Shown: positions 25,805 to 33,536 of the stretch, piece by piece
Position numbering within the stretch: the first letter of the stretch is position 1
Layout of the letters: every line of letters begins with the position of its first letter
Source: Alphaproteobacteria bacterium
Lineage (GTDB): Bacteria > Pseudomonadota > Alphaproteobacteria > Rickettsiales > JABCZZ01
Assembly: GCA_013289445.1 (NCBI GenBank)
Contig: JABCZZ010000018.1
Location: 1-33,637 of the forward strand
Length of the DNA stretch: 33,637 bases
Reading direction: 5' to 3'
Position numbers and translations under genes: made by a program
The notes under the pieces: model-generated
The model's input: the letters and a program-made list of their open reading frames with translations, nothing else
Database searches by the model: none
What the model was told of the DNA's origin: nothing

Positions 25805-27241
25805 ATGTTTTTTTCGAAATCACATATTGCCGGAAGTGATGAGAAAGCGCCGCACCGGCATTTGTTTACGCCGGCCAAAGAGCCCGCACCCAGAGACGCC
25901 CTCTATCCCCAGTCAACCGCAATCATAGAATCAGACGCGCCGCGCGACATGGTGCAGACCGTTGAACAAGGCGAGGCCATGCTTGTGCGCAGCGAATATG
26001 GCTATCCCGTCGATTTCGTCCAGAGTCTAAACCGCATCATCGGCCGCGCGAAAGAAGACGGCGCACTGGGCGCCATGTTCATCATCTCGATCAATAACCT
26101 TGCGATGATCATGAACGCCTATGGACATGATGGCGCGGAAAAAGTCATGATGCAGCTGTGCGATGTGCTGCGCACGCAAATCCCGCAAGGCGACCATGTG
26201 GAGCGCACTGGCCGTGAACAGATCGGCGTGATTGTCCATTCCTGCGACAAGGAAGGCATGAGCGCGTATGCCAAAACCTTCCATCGCGTGATTCAGGATT
26301 ACGGCACCACTTCATTGGTAGGCGCCCTGCATGTGACCTGCTCGATCGGCAGCGTCGACTTCCCGCTCTCTGCCGGCGATGCCACAGACGTCATCGACAA
26401 AGCCTATATCGCGCTCAACAGCACTTATGGCATTTCATACCGCAGCTACGAAGAAACGCGCGACGAAAGCGTGCTCTGCCGTCAGCAGATGGGCCTGGCC
26501 AATTACCTGCGCCGCGCCATTCAGGAAAATCGCCTGCGTCTTGCTTATCAGCCGGTCGTGGAAGCTGCGGATGGCCGCATCGCCCATTATGAGGCGTTGC
26601 TGCGCATCATCGGCGAAGATGGAAAAATAAGCTCTGCTGGCGCACTCATACCGGTCGCCGAACGCATGGGCCTCATCGACATGATCGACCACATCGTATT
26701 TGACATGGTGGTCAAGGAGCTGATGGCATCCCCGGGCGTAACGCTCGCTTTCAACGTTTCCAACATCACCACCGACAATCCGCACTGGCTTGAGCATGCC
26801 GTAAATACACTCAAAAAACATCCCAGCGTTGCCAAGCGCCTGATTGTGGAAATCACTGAGACTGCCGCACAGCGCGATCTTCGCCGCACCGCTTATTTTG
26901 TGGCCTCCCTGCAGGCTCAGGGCTGCCAGGTGGCGCTCGACGATTTCGGCTCAGGCTACACCTCATTCCGCCAGCTTAAAGCGCTCTCTGTCGATATGGT
27001 CAAAATCGACGGCGCCTTCGTCAAGGATGTGGTGGACAACGCCGACAATCGCTTTTTCGTTAAAACCCTGCTTGATTTCACTCGTGGCTTTGGCCTGGCT
27101 GCCGTTGCCGAATATGTTGAAAAAGGCGAAACCGCCAAGCTGCTCATGGAGCTGGGCGTAGGCTATATGCAGGGCTATTATTTCGGCAAGCCGGAGAATT
27201 ATCGCTCCTGGCTTAACAAAGGCGAATATCGCCGCGGCTAA
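25805..27241 (+). CDS. EAL-domain c-di-GMP phosphodiesterase with degenerate GGDEF domain
   Basis: The 478-residue protein has a GGDEF-like domain (about 70-215), in which the signature is GREQI (136-140) and so cannot be a cyclase, and an EAL domain (about 228-470). EAL residues look complete: E263 in YEALLRI, N317 in FNVSNITTDN, E349 in VEITETA, D379-D380 in DDFGSGYTSF, K400 in VDMVKIDGAF, E436 in AEYVE and Q456 in GYMQGYYFGKP. It should hydrolyse c-di-GMP to pGpG, possibly regulated by the inactive GGDEF. No TM segment or sensor domain is seen; the first 60 residues look disordered. It overlaps dnaQ tail to tail (CTAA). Confidence 0.92.
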   Translation: MFFSKSHIAGSDEKAPHRHLFTPAKEPAPRDALYPQSTAIIESDAPRDMVQTVEQGEAMLVRSEYGYPVDFVQSLNRIIGRAKEDGALGAMFIISINNLAMIMNAYGHDGAEKVMMQLCDVLRTQIPQGDHVERTGREQIGVIVHSCDKEGMSAYAKTFHRVIQDYGTTSLVGALHVTCSIGSVDFPLSAGDATDVIDKAYIALNSTYGISYRSYEETRDESVLCRQQMGLANYLRRAIQENRLRLAYQPVVEAADGRIAHYEALLRIIGEDGKISSAGALIPVAERMGLIDMIDHIVFDMVVKELMASPGVTLAFNVSNITTDNPHWLEHAVNTLKKHPSVAKRLIVEITETAAQRDLRRTAYFVASLQAQGCQVALDDFGSGYTSFRQLKALSVDMVKIDGAFVKDVVDNADNRFFVKTLLDFTRGFGLAAVAEYVEKGETAKLLMELGVGYMQGYYFGKPENYRSWLNKGEYRRG

Positions 27242-27927
27242 GAGGCCGCTTTCTTGTCATTCCACAAGGGTTTTTTGATAAGCATAAGGAAGGCTTCATG
27301 CGCCGCACTCTCTTCTACTGTCGGCGGGAAAACGCGATGGACAATCGCAACAGCAGCGTCTGCCGTAATTTCCTTTGTAGCCGCTTCCGTCTGGGTTTCA
27401 AGCGCCATTCTGGCTTGCCTGCCGCCCATCAGCTCGAGATAGACATCGGCAAGCAGTTCGGCATCGAGCAGCGCGCCGTGCTGGGTGCGCCCAGAGAGAT
27501 CGATGTTAAACCTGCGGCATAGCGCATCAAGATTGGCGGGCGCGCCCGGAAATTTGGAGCGTGCAATTGTTACCGTATCTATCGCACGCGCAAAGGAAAT
27601 GGCGTTATGCCCGGTCTTGGCAAGTTCGGCATTGAGAAATTTCAGATCGAACTGGGCGTTGTGGATGACCAGCGGATCGTCCGCTATGAAAACAAGCATC
27701 GCCTCAACAATCTCTGCAAAGCGCGGTTTGTCCGCCAGAAACGCATTGGAAAGCCCATGCACTTTATAGGCTTCTTCCGGCATGTCGCGCTCCGGGTTGA
27801 GATAGGCCTGAAAAGTCTTGCCGGTGCGCACACGCCCTAACATTTCGACGCAGCCGATTTCAACGATGCGATGGCCCGTGGCCGGATCCAGGCCCGTTGT
27901 TTCAGTGTCGAGTACGATTTCTCTCAT
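27238..27927 (-). CDS. dnaQ: DNA polymerase III epsilon subunit (proofreading exonuclease)
   Basis: The 229-residue DEDDh exonuclease has ExoI VLDTETTGLDP (D7, E9), ExoII HNAQFDLKFLN and ExoIII with the H...D pair in RTQHGALLDAELLADVYLEL. It proofreads as part of the pol III core. It overlaps coaE by ATGA (27924-27927), the last gene of the PPSR-aroE-coaE-dnaQ run close to the presumed origin, an arrangement familiar from alphaproteobacteria. Confidence 0.95.
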   Translation of the reverse strand: MREIVLDTETTGLDPATGHRIVEIGCVEMLGRVRTGKTFQAYLNPERDMPEEAYKVHGLSNAFLADKPRFAEIVEAMLVFIADDPLVIHNAQFDLKFLNAELAKTGHNAISFARAIDTVTIARSKFPGAPANLDALCRRFNIDLSGRTQHGALLDAELLADVYLELMGGRQARMALETQTEAATKEITADAAVAIVHRVFPPTVEESAAHEAFLMLIKKPLWNDKKAAS

Positions 27928-28535
27928 CTTGATTTTCTAGCAGCCTTCTTCAGCAAACGGTAGAGAATATCTTTCACTTCTCGGGCGCTCGCCTCCATAC
28001 CCCGACCGGTATTGACAACGAAGTCGGCGCGCGCGCGCTTTTCTTTGTCGGGCATCTGCAGCGCAAGAATGCGCTTAAACTTCTCTTCTGTCATGTTCGG
28101 GCGTGCAAAGACGCGGTCGCGCTGCACCGCAAGCGACGCTGTGGCTACCACCGTATAATCACATCGCTTCTCGCCGCCCGTTTCAAACAATAGCGGAATG
28201 TCGAGCACGGTGACTTGTTTCTTATTCTTCTGTGCCCGGGCAATAAACTGATCCTGCGCCTCGCGCACCAGCGGATGCACTATCCCTTCAAGTTTGCGCA
28301 GTTTCGCTTTATGGCCAAAAACTTCACGGCCGAGCGCGTCTCGGTCAATCGCGCCATCGCTAAATACCGCAGGGAACAGTTTGGCTACCGGTGCCACTGC
28401 CTTACCTCCCTTACTCAACAGGCGGTGTACAATCGCATCCGAATCACAGACCGCTACTTCGTGATAGTTGCCGAATTGCTTGGCAAGCGTGCTTTTTCCC
28501 ATACCGATGGAACCGGTGAGCCCGATGACAATCAC
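27924..28535 (-). CDS. coaE: Dephospho-CoA kinase
   Basis: The 203-residue P-loop kinase performs the last step of CoA synthesis. The Walker A is GLTGSIGMGKST (5-16); CDSDAIVH and the lid segment VLDIPLLFETGGEKRCDYTV are typical. It overlaps aroE upstream (28532-28535) and dnaQ downstream (27924-27927) by 4 bp each, so translation is likely coupled. Confidence 0.95.
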   Translation of the reverse strand: MIVIGLTGSIGMGKSTLAKQFGNYHEVAVCDSDAIVHRLLSKGGKAVAPVAKLFPAVFSDGAIDRDALGREVFGHKAKLRKLEGIVHPLVREAQDQFIARAQKNKKQVTVLDIPLLFETGGEKRCDYTVVATASLAVQRDRVFARPNMTEEKFKRILALQMPDKEKRARADFVVNTGRGMEASAREVKDILYRLLKKAARKSR

Positions 28536-29341
28536 TTTAGCGCCTCCACCATATGGGCTTTAAGTGCGCCGGTGACTTCGGGCTTAAATCCGAAAAATGC
28601 CTCAAATGCTGGCTGGGCCTGATAAAGTAACATGCCGAGCCCGTCCAGAACCGGGTTGCCGCGCGTCTCTGCCGCAGCGAGCAGCGCTGTGTTAAGTGGC
28701 GTATAGACAATATCTGTCACCACTGCGGCGGTTGGCAATGTATCAAGCGACAAGGTAAGTGGCGCCTGGCCTTTCATGCCCAGCGATGTCGTGTTGACGA
28801 GAAGACCGATATCCTTCATTGCCTCGCCGTAACGCTCCCATGGCATCACGCTTATTTTTCCGCCAAGCACTGCCGCAATATGATCGGCTTTCTCGCGTGT
28901 GCGGTTGATCAGCGCAATAGCATATCCCTCTTTAAGCAGCCCTGCGCACACCGCCCTTGATGCTCCACCAGCACCAATCACCAAGGCTTTCTTTTTAGTA
29001 ACTGCTGCCGATCGAAGATTATGTATGAAGCCGTAAGCATCAGTATTCGTGCCGAAGAGCTTTCCATCGCGCATCAGAATGGTATTCACCGCGCCTATGT
29101 GCCTGGCCGTGTCGTCAATTTCATCAACCAGGTCAAGTGCCTGTTCTTTATGAGGAATGGTAAGATTTACGCCCACGAGGCCGGAGGCAGGAAGCGTTTT
29201 TAGAAATTCCGCAAGCTTCGCGGGTTCTACGGCAATTGCTTGATAGTGGCCATCTATCCCATACTGCTTAAGCCAGTAATGATGCAGACGCGGCGACAGG
29301 CTGTGACTCACCGGCCAGCCTATGACAGCGGCGCGCTTCAT
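28532..29341 (-). CDS. aroE: Shikimate dehydrogenase
   Basis: The 269-residue NADPH-dependent enzyme reduces 3-dehydroshikimate in aromatic amino-acid synthesis. Substrate residues are visible: SLSP (14-17), K65 in NLTIPHKEQAL, N86 in GAVNTIL and D101 in TNTDAYGF. The NADP-binding loop is GAGGASRAV. It follows PPSR after 6 bp. In several alphaproteobacteria maf sits between these two genes; it is absent here. Confidence 0.95.
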   Translation of the reverse strand: MKRAAVIGWPVSHSLSPRLHHYWLKQYGIDGHYQAIAVEPAKLAEFLKTLPASGLVGVNLTIPHKEQALDLVDEIDDTARHIGAVNTILMRDGKLFGTNTDAYGFIHNLRSAAVTKKKALVIGAGGASRAVCAGLLKEGYAIALINRTREKADHIAAVLGGKISVMPWERYGEAMKDIGLLVNTTSLGMKGQAPLTLSLDTLPTAAVVTDIVYTPLNTALLAAAETRGNPVLDGLGMLLYQAQPAFEAFFGFKPEVTGALKAHMVEALK

Positions 29342-29347
29342 ATCTGA

Positions 29348-30178
29348 TTATGTCCGACTGCTGAGTTGTTTTTCCATGCGCTCATGAAAATACTGGATGA
29401 TGGTCGCCGCGGTTTCTTCGACCGAGCGGCGAGTAACGTCAATAACCGGCCATTTGTTTTTCTGAAATAGCCTCTTTGATTCAAGAATCTCCTGCTCAAC
29501 CTTTTCAATATCAACGTAATTGGTGTCTTCCTCCTGTTTGAGCGATTGCAGGCGTGTTTTCCGTATTTGTATGAGACGATCGGCGCCAATAGTGAGCCCG
29601 ACAATCAGCGGCTTGGTGAGTTCCTCTAAATCCGGCGGCAGGGGGCAATTGCTGACATAGGGAATATTCGCTGCCTTAAATCCGCGATGCGCCAGATAGA
29701 CGCAGGTCGGTGATTTGGATGTGCGCGATACGCCTACAAGAATAATGTCCGCACCTGTGAGATCCCAGGTCGCCTGGCCATCATCATGCGCAAGGGTAAA
29801 ATTAACCGCTTCAACGCGCGAAAAATATTTTTCGTCGAGTTCATGCTGACGACCGGGCAGAGTAGAGCTTTCAATGCCCAGATAGGTTGTAAGCTCGGCA
29901 ATAATCGGTGCCAGCACCGGAATGCAGGGCAAGGACTTTTTTAAGCATTCGGCCTTGAGTACATCGCGCAGGTTTTTATCCACCAGCGTATACATCACCA
30001 CGCCCGGATGTGAATCAATCCCTGCCAATACCTTCTCAAGCTGGCCCTTGGTGCGGATGAGAGGCCAGATATGTTCTGACGGCTCAACATCATCAAACTG
30101 AGCAATGGTGGCGCGTGCAACGCTGCTGACCGTTTCACCGGTAGAGTCTGAGACCAGATGTAAGTGAAATTCTTTCAT
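29348..30178 (-). CDS. ppsR: PEP synthase / pyruvate phosphate dikinase regulatory protein (PPSR, DUF299)
   Basis: The 276-residue bifunctional ADP-dependent kinase and Pi-dependent pyrophosphorylase controls PEP synthase or PPDK. FHLHLVSDSTGETVSSVARA starts the family; the P-loop-like GVSRTSKSPTCVYLA is at 149-163, and GLTIGADRLIQIRKTRL follows. This is the gene long called RP001-like next to the origin in Caulobacter and Rickettsia. The start ATG has no clear Shine-Dalgarno, and a DnaA-box-like sequence lies only 9 bp upstream. Confidence 0.93.
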   Translation of the reverse strand: MKEFHLHLVSDSTGETVSSVARATIAQFDDVEPSEHIWPLIRTKGQLEKVLAGIDSHPGVVMYTLVDKNLRDVLKAECLKKSLPCIPVLAPIIAELTTYLGIESSTLPGRQHELDEKYFSRVEAVNFTLAHDDGQATWDLTGADIILVGVSRTSKSPTCVYLAHRGFKAANIPYVSNCPLPPDLEELTKPLIVGLTIGADRLIQIRKTRLQSLKQEEDTNYVDIEKVEQEILESKRLFQKNKWPVIDVTRRSVEETAATIIQYFHERMEKQLSSRT

Positions 30179-30187
30179 TCACTGCGC

Positions 30188-30196
30188 TGTGTATAA
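30188..30196 (-). promoter_or_regulatory. DnaA box, perfect match (TTATACACA)
   Basis: The plus strand reads TGTGTATAA, the exact reverse complement of TTATACACA. It is the best DnaA-box match in the PPSR-hemE gap and lies 9 bp from the PPSR start codon, so DnaA could also affect PPSR transcription. Confidence 0.6.
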
Positions 30197-30207
30197 AATA
30201 TTTTTTG

Positions 30208-30216
30208 TGGGGATAA
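30208..30216 (-). promoter_or_regulatory. DnaA-box-like TTATCCCCA
   Basis: One mismatch to TTATNCACA, same orientation as the perfect box 20 bp to the left. Confidence 0.4.
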
Positions 30217-30241
30217 GTGAGGCGTTTTCATTTTGTCGATT

Positions 30242-30266
30242 TTTCTATCCCTGTGATTCATTCCCG
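30242..30266 (+). repeat. 25-bp imperfect direct repeat in oriC candidate, copy 1
   Basis: It shares 20 of 25 positions with 30432-30456, 190 bp away. The common core is TTTCTATC-NN-TGTGATTC. Function unknown; it may be a binding site for an initiator or regulator. Confidence 0.6.
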
Positions 30267-30276
30267 TCATTGCTAC

Positions 30277-30285
30277 TTATGCACC
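30277..30285 (+). promoter_or_regulatory. DnaA-box-like TTATGCACC
   Basis: One mismatch (last base) to TTATNCACA, in the middle of the oriC candidate. Confidence 0.4.
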
Positions 30286-30342
30286 CGTGGAAAAGATTTC
30301 CCCGTCACCTGAGTAAAAGGGGATGTATATTTATCTGGCATG

Positions 30343-30351
30343 TTATACACG
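30343..30351 (+). promoter_or_regulatory. DnaA-box-like TTATACACG
   Basis: One mismatch (last base) to TTATNCACA. It is directly followed by an AT-rich stretch that could unwind. Confidence 0.45.
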
Positions 30352-30431
30352 ATTTTCACTTCTTATAAAAACAATAATACATCATAGGCTTCCTTGTATG
30401 CGTGGCTGATTTTTCCTTCCTTTATTTCTGA

Positions 30432-30456
30432 TTTCTATCTATGTGATTCGTTCGGG
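30432..30456 (+). repeat. 25-bp imperfect direct repeat in oriC candidate, copy 2
   Basis: Second copy of the repeat at 30242-30266, with the same core TTTCTATC-NN-TGTGATTC. Confidence 0.6.
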
Positions 30457-30494
30457 AAAAATTAAGGGATAGAAAATAATCCTCGCTCCTCCTA

Positions 30495-30509
30495 TAGATA
30501 AGCTATCTA
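30495..30509. repeat. Short hairpin TAGATA-AGC-TATCTA before hemE
   Basis: A perfect 6-bp inverted repeat with a 3-base loop, 31 bp before the hemE start. It may belong to the origin or to the hemE promoter or leader. Confidence 0.4.
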
Positions 30510-30540
30510 CCACTACTTAAGTAAGAATTCTTTATAGATT

Positions 30541-31572
30541 ATGAGCGGATCTCTCCTGCACCAGACGTTACGTGGAAAGACGGTCAAGCGCCGTCCGTTC
30601 TGGTTTATGCGCCAGGCGGGCAGGTATCTTCCCGAATACCGGGCCATACGTGAAAAAACCAAAGACTTTCTTTCGCTTTGCTATACGCCGGAGCTTGCAA
30701 GCGAGATCACGCTACAGCCCATACGACGCTTCGATATGGATGCAGCGATTATTTTTTCCGATATATTGGTTATTCCGGACGCTATGGGAAGAAAAGTACG
30801 TTTCGAGGCAGGGGAGGGACCGCGATTGGTTCCACTGACGACCCGCAAAGAGATTGAGCAGCTTACCACGGATGTAACAGACATGCTTTCTCCGGTGGCA
30901 AAGAATCTGAAGGCAGTGCGCAGTCAGCTGGCACCAGAAAAAGCGCTTATCGGGTTTTGCGGCGCTCCCTGGACGGTGGCCTGCTACATGGTGGAAGGCA
31001 AAAGCAGCCCAGATTTTGCCAAAGCAAAAAAAATGGCACAAGATGACCGCGAAGTTTTTTCGCTTCTGATGGCTAAAATAACCGAGTCTTCCATCGAGTA
31101 TCTCCGCATGCAGATTAAAGCAGGCGCTGACATAGTGCAGATTTTTGATTCCTGGGCAGGGCTGCTCAGCGATGACAAGCAAGCCTATGATACATGGGTG
31201 ATAGAGCCTACGAAAAAACTGGTGGCGGCGATCAAGTCAAGTCATCCCGAAATCCCCATTATTGGATTTCCTCGCGGTTCAGGCGAAATGACCGAAAATT
31301 ATGCCGCACAAACCGGAGTGGATGGCGTAAGCATTGATACCATGACCAAGCCAGCATGGGCCAAGAAGCATATTCAAAAGCCGTTGCAGGGCAATCTCGA
31401 TCCACAGCTGCTTGCCGATGATAAAAATGCGGCAATAGCGCAAACGAAAGAGATTCTTGAGGTGTGGAAAGATCGCGCATTTATTTTTAATCTGGGCCAC
31501 GGCATCCTGCAGACCACACCGATAGAAAACGTGCAGGCAGTCTGTGACACGATCCGCAAGTACGCCGCATGA
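30541..31572 (+). CDS. hemE: Uroporphyrinogen decarboxylase
   Basis: The 343-residue enzyme converts uroporphyrinogen III to coproporphyrinogen III in haem synthesis. Signature 1 RRPFWFMRQAGRYLPEYR and signature 2 GFCGAPWTVACYMVEG are both present, as are IIFSDILVIPDAMG and the C-terminal NLGHGILQTTPIENV. Length is typical. It is first in the hemE-hemH-hemJ operon and overlaps hemH by ATGA. No strong ribosome binding site is seen before the ATG. Confidence 0.96.
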   Translation: MSGSLLHQTLRGKTVKRRPFWFMRQAGRYLPEYRAIREKTKDFLSLCYTPELASEITLQPIRRFDMDAAIIFSDILVIPDAMGRKVRFEAGEGPRLVPLTTRKEIEQLTTDVTDMLSPVAKNLKAVRSQLAPEKALIGFCGAPWTVACYMVEGKSSPDFAKAKKMAQDDREVFSLLMAKITESSIEYLRMQIKAGADIVQIFDSWAGLLSDDKQAYDTWVIEPTKKLVAAIKSSHPEIPIIGFPRGSGEMTENYAAQTGVDGVSIDTMTKPAWAKKHIQKPLQGNLDPQLLADDKNAAIAQTKEILEVWKDRAFIFNLGHGILQTTPIENVQAVCDTIRKYAA

Positions 31573-32594
31573 AAACCGCTGTCGTATTATTCAATCTGGG
31601 CGGGCCAGACTCACTCAAAGCGGTAAAGCCGTTTTTGTTCAATTTATTCAACGATAAAGCCATTATCGCGTTGCCCCAGCCGATTCGCTATATGCTGGCG
31701 TCGTTCATCGCACGCAAGCGAACGCCCAAAGCAAAAGAAATATACGACAGTATCGGCGGCGCATCTCCTTTGCTTGAGAACACGCAAGCGCAAGCAGAAG
31801 CGCTTGAAGAAAAATTGGCCACACGCGGCGAATATAAAGTATTTGTCTCTATGCGCCATTGGAAGCCCTTTACTTCCGCGACGGTTTCAGAAGTAAAAGA
31901 CTACAGCCCCAGCAGGGTGATATTGCTGCCGCTTTATCCGCAATATTCCACGACCACGACACGGTCGGCATTTGATGCATGGTACAAGGAGGCGGGCAAA
32001 CAGGCGCTTACCATGCCGCATCACCCGGTATGCTGTTATCCCTTTGACAATCACTTCATCGATGCGCATGTGCAGCGCATCCAGCCGCTTTTGAGCGACG
32101 CCGGCAAGCGCGGCAAGCCGCGCATATTATTTTCTGCCCACGGCCTGCCTAAAAAAATTATCGCGAAAGGCGACCCCTACCAGTGGCAGGTGGAGCGCAC
32201 CGTCTCGGCGATTTTGCGTAAACTGGGAACAGTCGACAGCGTTACCTGTTATCAAAGTCGCGTCGGCTCGCTGGAATGGATTGCGCCTTCCACGCAAGAG
32301 GAGATCGAGCGTGCAGGCAAAGACGAAGTGCCCGTTGTGCTGGTGCCGGTATCGTTTGTTTCCGAGCATGTCGAGACGCTCGCCGAGCAGGACATTGAAT
32401 ATAAGGCGCTGGCACGAAGAAGCGGTGTGCCGCATTACGAACGAGTGCCGACGCTCTCGGTGACGGATGATTTCATCGAAACGCTCGCTTGGCTTTGCGA
32501 GGGCACGCGGCTTTATCCTAACTGCACCAATGCGCTAGGGCGCATATGTCCCAAGGAATTCAAGCAATGCGGCTACAAGGAATGGGGAGGATAA
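31569..32594 (+). CDS. hemH: Ferrochelatase
   Basis: The 341-residue enzyme inserts Fe2+ into protoporphyrin IX. NLGGPDS at the start, the active-site His191 in FSAHGLPKKI and VPVSFVSEHVETLAEQDIEY are family hallmarks. Cys155/156 and four cysteines near the C-terminus (310, 319, 327, 334) recall the [2Fe-2S] ligands of Caulobacter and mycobacterial ferrochelatases, but the assignment is inference. Its start overlaps the hemE stop, and hemJ starts directly after its stop. Confidence 0.95.
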   Translation: MKTAVVLFNLGGPDSLKAVKPFLFNLFNDKAIIALPQPIRYMLASFIARKRTPKAKEIYDSIGGASPLLENTQAQAEALEEKLATRGEYKVFVSMRHWKPFTSATVSEVKDYSPSRVILLPLYPQYSTTTTRSAFDAWYKEAGKQALTMPHHPVCCYPFDNHFIDAHVQRIQPLLSDAGKRGKPRILFSAHGLPKKIIAKGDPYQWQVERTVSAILRKLGTVDSVTCYQSRVGSLEWIAPSTQEEIERAGKDEVPVVLVPVSFVSEHVETLAEQDIEYKALARRSGVPHYERVPTLSVTDDFIETLAWLCEGTRLYPNCTNALGRICPKEFKQCGYKEWGG

Positions 32595-33032
32595 ATGACG
32601 AGCCTGTATCTTTACGTTAAAGCGCTGCATATTATTTCCGTCATATTCTGGATGGCAGGCATGCTGTATCTGCCCAGACTGTATGTGTATCACACGGAGT
32701 GCGCGCCCGGCAGCGAGGCATCAGAACGGTTTAAGGTGATGGAGCGCCGCCTGCTGCGCCGGATCGTCAACCCGGCCATGATCGCAAGCTGGATCTTTGG
32801 GCTGTGGCTTGTCTATATCGTTGGCAACGAGCTCAAAACGGCCGGATGGTTTCACACCAAACTCATGTTGCTGGTGGTAATGCAGATCATTCACGCCTGT
32901 CTTGCGCGCTGGCGGCGAGACTTTGAAAATGATCGCAATATACATTCGGCGAAGTTCTATCGTTTGATCAACGAAGTGCCGGCGGTGCTGGTGATTTTGA
33001 TTGTGCTGCTGGCAATAATAAAGCCGTTTTAG
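32595..33032 (+). CDS. hemJ: Protoporphyrinogen oxidase HemJ
   Basis: The 145-residue membrane protein (formerly UPF0093) oxidises protoporphyrinogen IX. It has four TM segments: YVKALHIISVIFWMAGMLYL (with conserved His11), PAMIASWIFGLWLVYIVG, TKLMLLVVMQIIHACLA and VPAVLVILIVLLAIIKPF. The ATG directly abuts the hemH TAA, with GGGAGG upstream. With hemE and hemH it supplies the late haem steps. In many alphaproteobacteria rho follows; here a minus-strand gene intervenes. Confidence 0.93.
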   Translation: MTSLYLYVKALHIISVIFWMAGMLYLPRLYVYHTECAPGSEASERFKVMERRLLRRIVNPAMIASWIFGLWLVYIVGNELKTAGWFHTKLMLLVVMQIIHACLARWRRDFENDRNIHSAKFYRLINEVPAVLVILIVLLAIIKPF

Positions 33033-33050
33033 GGTCTGCGACAGCTCACA

Positions 33051-33536
33051 TCATCTGCCCGTGAGCCACGTGCGCGGGGAAAAAATTCGTCTTATTCCTG
33101 TCGGGGCCTGATCCGCGCCTGCTTTGCCGCCGCAAAACGCGACAATATCCTCGCAATTTTTCGAGGTAATACGCTTCAACGGGAACGCGACATTGGAAAT
33201 TTCCTTATCAGGCGTAAGCATTCCTTCTATCGTCTGTGGCGTTGATTCGCGCAGAAGATGCCGGGAGATTTTTTTATAGGGCAGCCCGTTAGCGTCGCTC
33301 CACACCGAGTCAAACAGGGCTCCGGGCGCATGTCCCGAAAGCGCATAGGCATGCCCAAGCTTTGTCTTCATTGCCGCGTCACTGGTGTGCAGGTGAAATA
33401 CGAAATCATCGCCATCGCGAGTGATCACAAGCGCAAAAGGCGACGCTTTCTTCTTTGCGTCTAAATCCACGCGATCCATCAGGGGCAGAACAAATCTGTC
33501 TTTGCTCCAGAAACCTGGCTTTTCCCTACGGTTCAT
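33051..33536 (-). CDS. Hypothetical protein
   Basis: I do not recognise this 161-residue protein. It has a basic start (MNRREKPGFWSKDRF), a beta-rich middle (PFALVITRDGDDFVFHLHTS) and a basic C-terminus (IRRIFSPRTWLTGR). No signal peptide or TM helix is seen. The ATG at 33536 has a strong GGGAGAGG ribosome binding site. It converges on hemJ, leaving 18 bp between the stops. Coding is likely given the ribosome binding site and length, but function is unknown. Confidence 0.65.
   Translation of the reverse strand: MNRREKPGFWSKDRFVLPLMDRVDLDAKKKASPFALVITRDGDDFVFHLHTSDAAMKTKLGHAYALSGHAPGALFDSVWSDANGLPYKKISRHLLRESTPQTIEGMLTPDKEISNVAFPLKRITSKNCEDIVAFCGGKAGADQAPTGIRRIFSPRTWLTGR

Larger units (their letters stand above)
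30179..30540. other. Candidate chromosomal replication origin (oriC) between PPSR and hemE
   Basis: The 362-bp gene-free region is AT-rich and separates divergent genes. In Caulobacter crescentus, Rickettsia and Wolbachia the origin maps beside hemE, and in the first two the other neighbour is the RP001/DUF299 gene, the same pair as here. It contains one perfect and at least three 8-of-9 matches to the DnaA box TTATNCACA, AT-rich stretches (about 30361-30385, 30455-30480, 30510-30540) and a 25-bp imperfect direct repeat. No clear full CtrA site (TTAA-N7-TTAA) was found. Confidence 0.7.

Noticed and set aside
30179..30540. CtrA binding sites in the oriC candidate
   Set aside because: Single TTAA half-sites occur, but no TTAA-N7-TTAA was found.
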